The notes under the pieces: model-generated
What the model saw: the letters and a program-made list of their open reading frames with translations, nothing else
Databases searched by the model: none
Told to the model about the DNA's origin: nothing
Part shown: piece after piece, positions 63,328-64,000 of the stretch
Layout: every line of letters begins with the position of its first letter
Position numbering within the stretch: position 1 is the first letter of the stretch
Made by a program: the position numbers and the translations under genes
Source of the DNA: Xenococcus sp. MO_188.B8
Lineage (GTDB): Bacteria; Cyanobacteriota; Cyanobacteriia; Cyanobacteriales; Xenococcaceae
NCBI GenBank assembly: GCA_030065615.1
Contig: JASJDR010000018.1
Location: 1-64,000 of the forward strand
DNA: 64,000 nt
Direction of reading: 5' to 3'

Positions 63328-63345
63328 TTTTGTTCCCTCGATCTA

Positions 63346-63412
63346 TTGGGTGTTAGGGTTTAGGTGTTAGGGTTTAGGTGTTGGGTGTTAGGGGTTGGGG
63401 ATTAGGGGTCAG
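63346..63412. repeat. Degenerate GTGTTAGGGTTTAG tandem repeat
   Basis: About four imperfect units of GTGTTAGGGTTTAG or GGTTAGGGG lie in tandem just upstream of the kinase gene. It looks like slippage-derived low complexity. Confidence 0.7.
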
Positions 63413-63499
63413 CTTTGATAAGAGATGAAGGATGAAGACTACAAAAAATCTTATACCTACAGATAGACTCCCCAGTTATGCAATAAACTAGCAAACTAG

Positions 63500-63562
63500 T
63501 GCGGCAGGGGCTTGGGGAGGTCGCAACGTCCCCAAGGGGGGTCTGGGGGCTAGCCCCCAGAA
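63500..63562. repeat. G-rich hairpin repeat
   Basis: Inverted repeats CTTGGGGA...TCCCCAAG and CTGGGGGCTAGCCCCCAG form strong hairpins at about 63510-63562 upstream of hisD's stop. The last is an 18-base perfect palindrome. Confidence 0.75.
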
Positions 63563-63610
63563 TAAGTTATGGATTTGATCGATAAATTATAAAAAACCGA
63601 GATTGATTAA

Positions 63611-64000
63611 TTATTTCCAAAGCTCATCACGTTCTTTAACCGCCATCGCATGAGCAGAAAAACCCTCATAATCTGCCAAAGTAAAAGCCGTTTTCTTCAA
63701 CTTATCGAAACCAGCCTTAGTTAAATAACCAATTCCAGAACGCTTCAAGAAATCAAAAACCGACACCGCAGAATAGGAACGAGCAAAACCACCAGTAGGC
63801 AAAATCGCATTAACCCCTAAACAATAATTCGCAGTCGGAATGGGTGTATATTCACCAAGTAAAATCTCTCCTGCATTAACAATATCGCCTAAAACACTGA
63901 AAGGATCTTCAACTAAAACCTCCAAATGTTCCGGCGCATAATCATTAACAAAGGCGATCGACTCCTCTACACTAGAAGTCAAGATAATTCCACCATAGGA
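63611..64000 (-). CDS. hisD: Histidinol dehydrogenase, C-terminal part
   Basis: The 3' part of hisD, cut by the window edge: the frame is open through 64000 and begins upstream of what is seen. The seen 130 residues include YAPEHLEVLVEDP, GEILLGEYTPIPTANYCLGVNAILPTGG (in parts) and VSVFDFLKRSGIGYL, which match the C-terminal half of histidinol dehydrogenases, the last step of histidine synthesis. In the conserved metal/substrate segment, PTANYCLGVNAILPTG replaces the more usual GDYxAGPNHVLPTG; His appears changed to Ala, a possible sign of a divergent paralogue. Confidence 0.85.
   Translation of the reverse strand, partial: SYGGIILTSSVEESIAFVNDYAPEHLEVLVEDPFSVLGDIVNAGEILLGEYTPIPTANYCLGVNAILPTGGFARSYSAVSVFDFLKRSGIGYLTKAGFDKLKKTAFTLADYEGFSAHAMAVKERDELWK

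Noticed and set aside
63346-63412. Telomere-like TTAGGG array
   Set aside because: Units are irregular, few, internal and in a bacterial context; simple slippage is enough.

Overview
The window is chromosomal DNA of a cyanobacterium. Moderately AT-rich sequence is studded with the HIP1 octamer GCGATCGC, and many genes belong to cyanobacterial families: a SigG-type ECF sigma factor, a ComFB/CdgR-type protein, CPP1-like, DUF2839, DUF4327, DUF928, an FdC2-type ferredoxin, lysyl-tRNA synthetase with a KTSC tail, and a PFEFSPT-type exosortase sorting signal. The repeat load and the large surface proteins would suit a Pleurocapsa/Stanieria-like lineage, but the sequence alone does not prove that.

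Layout. 1-4.8 kb: a broken PhyH-type dioxygenase, a phytochelatin synthase-like peptidase and small membrane or DUF proteins. 5.5-9.8 kb: a MacA/MacB-type export operon (adaptor, permease, ATPase) followed by a dual-specificity phosphatase with an N-terminal beta-rich domain. 10-14 kb: FkbM methyltransferase, flippase and acyl carrier protein, then tRNA-Ser(GGA). 14.5-20 kb: FdC2 ferredoxin, a nuclease-like lipoprotein, an inositol phosphatase-family enzyme, and a YcgR/YcgQ-like membrane pair. 20-25 kb: an RTX protein and a two-partner-secretion exoprotein. 25-38.9 kb: sigG with its anti-sigma gene, ComFB, an M23 peptidase, phoH, lysS, DUF928, a response regulator and obg. 40-56 kb: LamG/CHRD protein, glycosyltransferase, ispH, then a surface-protein block (2392-residue GEVED giant, PFE-CTERM protein, SBBP propeller protein). 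56.6-64 kb: an amino-acid ABC permease, a pentapeptide-repeat membrane protein with an extraordinary Ala/Val/Gly tract, a HAD phosphatase, an APH-like kinase and the truncated 3' part of hisD.

The most unusual feature is a dispersed family of GC-rich, modular, nested-hairpin elements. One locus (35666-36035) holds an empty and an occupied copy of the same 100-bp sequence side by side. This fixes the element's edges: 105 bp, flanked by GTCA, with a single GTCA at the empty site. A 105-bp member with the same ends lies in frame inside the TIGR03943 gene (17439-17543), a 54-bp minimal form lies at 37516-37569, and a 378-bp composite at 4833-5210 carries three modules nested inside one another. 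Stem sequences differ from copy to copy but remain complementary, which is covariation and argues that the folded form matters. A related module is embedded in the DUF928 coding sequence. No transposase for the family is visible here, so mobilisation in trans is an inference.

Protein functions below rest on motif recognition by eye; no database search was run.
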